Assembly (NCBI GenBank): GCA_017538775.1
Contig: JAFYIF010000318.1
Span: 1 to 6,746 of the forward strand
Length of the DNA stretch: 6,746 nt
From: Oscillospiraceae bacterium
Lineage (GTDB): Bacteria; Bacillota; Clostridia; Oscillospirales; Oscillospiraceae
Direction: 5' to 3'
Each line of letters opens with the position of its first letter. Position 1 is the stretch's first letter. Below, in pieces: positions 5,597 to 6,746 of this stretch. Position numbers and translations under genes: made by a program. The notes beneath the pieces are model-generated. The model was not told the origin of the DNA. It did not search any database and saw nothing but the letters and a program-made list of their open reading frames with translations.

Positions 5597-5626
5597 TTGC
5601 AATCCCGCTTTGCGCCGTGATATACT
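5597..5626 (+). promoter_or_regulatory. Extended -10 promoter of the esterase gene
   Basis: TTGCAA (5597-5602; four of six matches to TTGACA), an 18-base spacer, then TATACT (5621-5626; five of six) preceded by TGA, the extended -10 TGn motif. Start expected near 5633, giving about 50 leader bases before the gene. It lies just right of the stem-loop cluster. Confidence 0.7.
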
Positions 5627-5682
5627 ATCGGCAGGAACACACGGTCCATCAGAGAAAAACATCGGAAAGAAGGTTCGCCGAT

Positions 5683-6525
5683 ATGCTGACACGCAAGCTT
5701 CGTCTGCCCTATGCCGACCCCGCCGTGCGCCTGACCGCCCTGCTGCCCGACGGGCTGCGCAAGCCCGCCGTCGTGGTGCTGCCCGGCGGCGGCTATGAAT
5801 CCTGCGCCCCGGACGAGGGTCTGCCCATCGCCAAGCGCTTCTGTGACGCGGGCTACGCGGCCTTTCTGCTGGAATACTCCACCCTCGCCACCAGCCCGGC
5901 GGCGACGGTCTTCCCCGGTCTGCTGCGGGAAGTTGCCCTGACCGTGGCCCACATCCGCCGCCGGGCCTGGGAGTTCGACGTGGACGCCAGCCACCTGGTG
6001 ATCTTCGGCGCTTCCGCCGGGGCCCACCTGGCCGCCAGCTACGGCAACCGCTGGATGGAGCCGGGCATCGGCGCGGGCATCGCCGCCGCCGACAAGCTGT
6101 GCCCGGAGGCGCTGATTCTGCTCTACCCCGCCCTGGAGCCGGACGCCCTGCCCCAGTCCCGGATGATGGAGGCCATTTACGGGCACAAAGCCCCCTACTC
6201 CACCGCCGAGCGGGTGAACGCCAGCACCCCCCTGAACGTCAGCGCCCAGACCCCGCCCACCATCCTGTTCCACTCCGCCCCGGACCCCTCCGTGCCCATG
6301 GACCAGGCCCTGCACCAGTTCCTGGCCCTCCAGCGCCACGGCGTCCCCAGCGAAGTCCACGTCTTCGGTTCCGGCGAACACGCCTACGGCCTGGGCCTGG
6401 GCACCCCCGCCTCCATCTGGCCGGAGCTGTCCTTCCGCTTCCTGCGGGAGCTGCGGCGGCACCCGGAGCGCTTCGATCCGGAGTACGCGCAGGCGCAGCG
6501 GGAAGCGCGGCACAGCGGAGGCTGA
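5683..6525 (+). CDS. Alpha/beta-hydrolase esterase (acetyl-esterase/BD-FAE-like)
   Basis: Probable carboxylesterase that hydrolyses small acyl esters, possibly acetyl groups on sugars or xylan fragments; the exact substrate cannot be read from sequence. The 280-residue product has LPGGGYESC (33-41), the oxyanion-hole turn that replaces the HGGG of related esterases, a nucleophile elbow GASAG with S111 (109-113), a probable acid D201 in FHSAPDPSVP, and a probable catalytic H233 in GSGEHAYGLG. All three triad positions are in the expected order and spacing. No signal peptide or membrane segment is seen, so it is likely cytoplasmic and would act on imported esters. Start: ATG at 5683 with AGAAGG 9 bases upstream; the open frame extends back to a GTG at 5617, but that lies within the promoter. 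It stands alone on the plus strand, divergent from pcrA, and a strong terminator follows about 90 bases after its stop. Codon use is strongly GC-biased, like pcrA. Confidence 0.9.
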   Translation: MLTRKLRLPYADPAVRLTALLPDGLRKPAVVVLPGGGYESCAPDEGLPIAKRFCDAGYAAFLLEYSTLATSPAATVFPGLLREVALTVAHIRRRAWEFDVDASHLVIFGASAGAHLAASYGNRWMEPGIGAGIAAADKLCPEALILLYPALEPDALPQSRMMEAIYGHKAPYSTAERVNASTPLNVSAQTPPTILFHSAPDPSVPMDQALHQFLALQRHGVPSEVHVFGSGEHAYGLGLGTPASIWPELSFRFLRELRRHPERFDPEYAQAQREARHSGG

Positions 6526-6533
6526 ATTTACCA

Positions 6534-6563
6534 TTGCATAGACCCGGGCTTTTCTGCTATACT
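6534..6563 (+). promoter_or_regulatory. Promoter-like site downstream of the esterase
   Basis: TTGCAT (6534-6539), an 18-base spacer and TATACT (6558-6563). The elements are nearly the same as in the esterase promoter (TTGCAA, 18 bases, TATACT). It starts 8 bases after the esterase stop codon and points toward the terminator at 6612-6644. Expected start near 6570. Confidence 0.5.
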
Positions 6564-6569
6564 GCGGCT

Positions 6570-6645
6570 GTGGCCGAGAGAGGGACAGGCCGGGAAGAGA
6601 GAGAAAGAGTTGGCGGACACAGTGCTTCTGTGTCCGCCGTTTTTG
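6570..6645 (+). ncRNA. Candidate small RNA of about 75 nt
   Basis: The interval between the promoter-like site and the strong terminator has no convincing ORF. Its first 40 bases are purine-rich (GAGAGAGGGACAGG, GGGAAGAGAGAG) and unpaired in any obvious fold, followed by the terminator hairpin. This is the usual form of a small trans-acting RNA. It could equally be only the 3' untranslated end of the esterase mRNA. Ends are estimated from promoter and T-tract positions. Confidence 0.35.
6612..6644 (+). terminator. Strong intrinsic terminator after the esterase
   Basis: GGCGGACACAG (6612-6622) and CTGTGTCCGCC (6628-6638) form a perfect 11-bp stem with a 5-base loop, followed by G and TTTTT (6640-6644). 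On the minus strand the stem is followed by a C/T-rich tract (AACTCTTTCTCTCTC), so it may also help end a leftward transcript from the gene entering at the right edge. Confidence 0.9.
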
Positions 6646-6704
6646 TCTGTCCGGGCCGCGCCGCCGGGGTTTTCCCCTGCGCAGCGCGCCCTGCCATTTT
6701 TCTG

Positions 6705-6746
6705 TCATACCCCCGCGATGGCTTCCGCCTGCTCCGCGTCCTGCCG
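6705..6746 (-). CDS. Possible C-terminal end of a minus-strand gene entering from the right
   Basis: One minus-strand frame reads RQDAEQAEAIAGV and then TGA (6707-6705). The residue mix is that of a helical protein end, and the position, convergent with the esterase across a terminator, suits a gene end. Only 13 codons are visible, so product and reality are uncertain; other frames are open here too. Confidence 0.3.
   Translation of the reverse strand, partial: RQDAEQAEAIAGV

Noticed and set aside
5572..6708. Minus-strand open frame of 378 codons opposite the esterase
   Set aside because: Runs through the terminator and promoter regions and is antisense to a gene with an intact catalytic triad; Gly/Gln/Val-rich shadow translation.
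6610..6746. Plus-strand TTG-initiated frame running to the window edge
   Set aside because: It would be translated straight through a strong terminator hairpin from a TTG without a proper Shine-Dalgarno; best explained as chance.

Overview
The window is GC-rich and compact. It carries typical Firmicute Shine-Dalgarno sites (AGGAGG, GGGAGG) and a PcrA-type helicase with a C-terminal Tudor domain. Together these suggest a high-GC Clostridia member of the Oscillospiraceae type (an inference; no rRNA is present). Most genes lie on the minus strand, so the left end is the downstream end for those genes.

Layout from left to right. (1) 1-1673, minus: the start of a spermidine/putrescine-type ABC importer operon, potA (ATPase) followed by potB (permease, cut by the window edge). 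The two overlap by four bases (ATGA). (2) 1674-2196 has no convincing gene. It looks like a long, hairpin-rich leader in front of potA, with a sigma-70-like promoter at 2070-2098 and a well-formed intrinsic terminator about 40 bases before the potA start. (3) 2197-2880, minus: a small toxin-antitoxin operon, hicA then hicB, with its own promoter and a near-perfect 21-bp palindrome at the predicted transcription start. (4) 2975-5332, minus: a complete pcrA DNA helicase gene, with a terminator-like GC hairpin and T6 tract directly before its Shine-Dalgarno site. (5) 5333-5682: a divergent intergenic region packed with stem-loops, then a promoter for the plus-strand gene. (6) 5683-6525, plus: an alpha/beta-hydrolase esterase. 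(7) 6526-6746: a promoter-like site and a strong terminator that could bracket a RNA of about 75 nt, then what may be the last 13 codons of a minus-strand gene.

PotA and PotB would act together at the membrane to import a polyamine-like solute. HicA and HicB form a self-regulating toxin-antitoxin pair that looks like a small accessory module between housekeeping genes. PcrA acts alone in DNA repair and in clearing transcription-replication conflicts. The esterase is a stand-alone cytoplasmic enzyme.

The least explained material is non-coding: the attenuator-like leaders of potA and pcrA, the hairpin cluster at 5408-5564 with its GCGNAGC mini-hairpins, and the promoter-terminator pair after the esterase. 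No rRNA, tRNA, CRISPR array, transposase or insertion sequence was seen.
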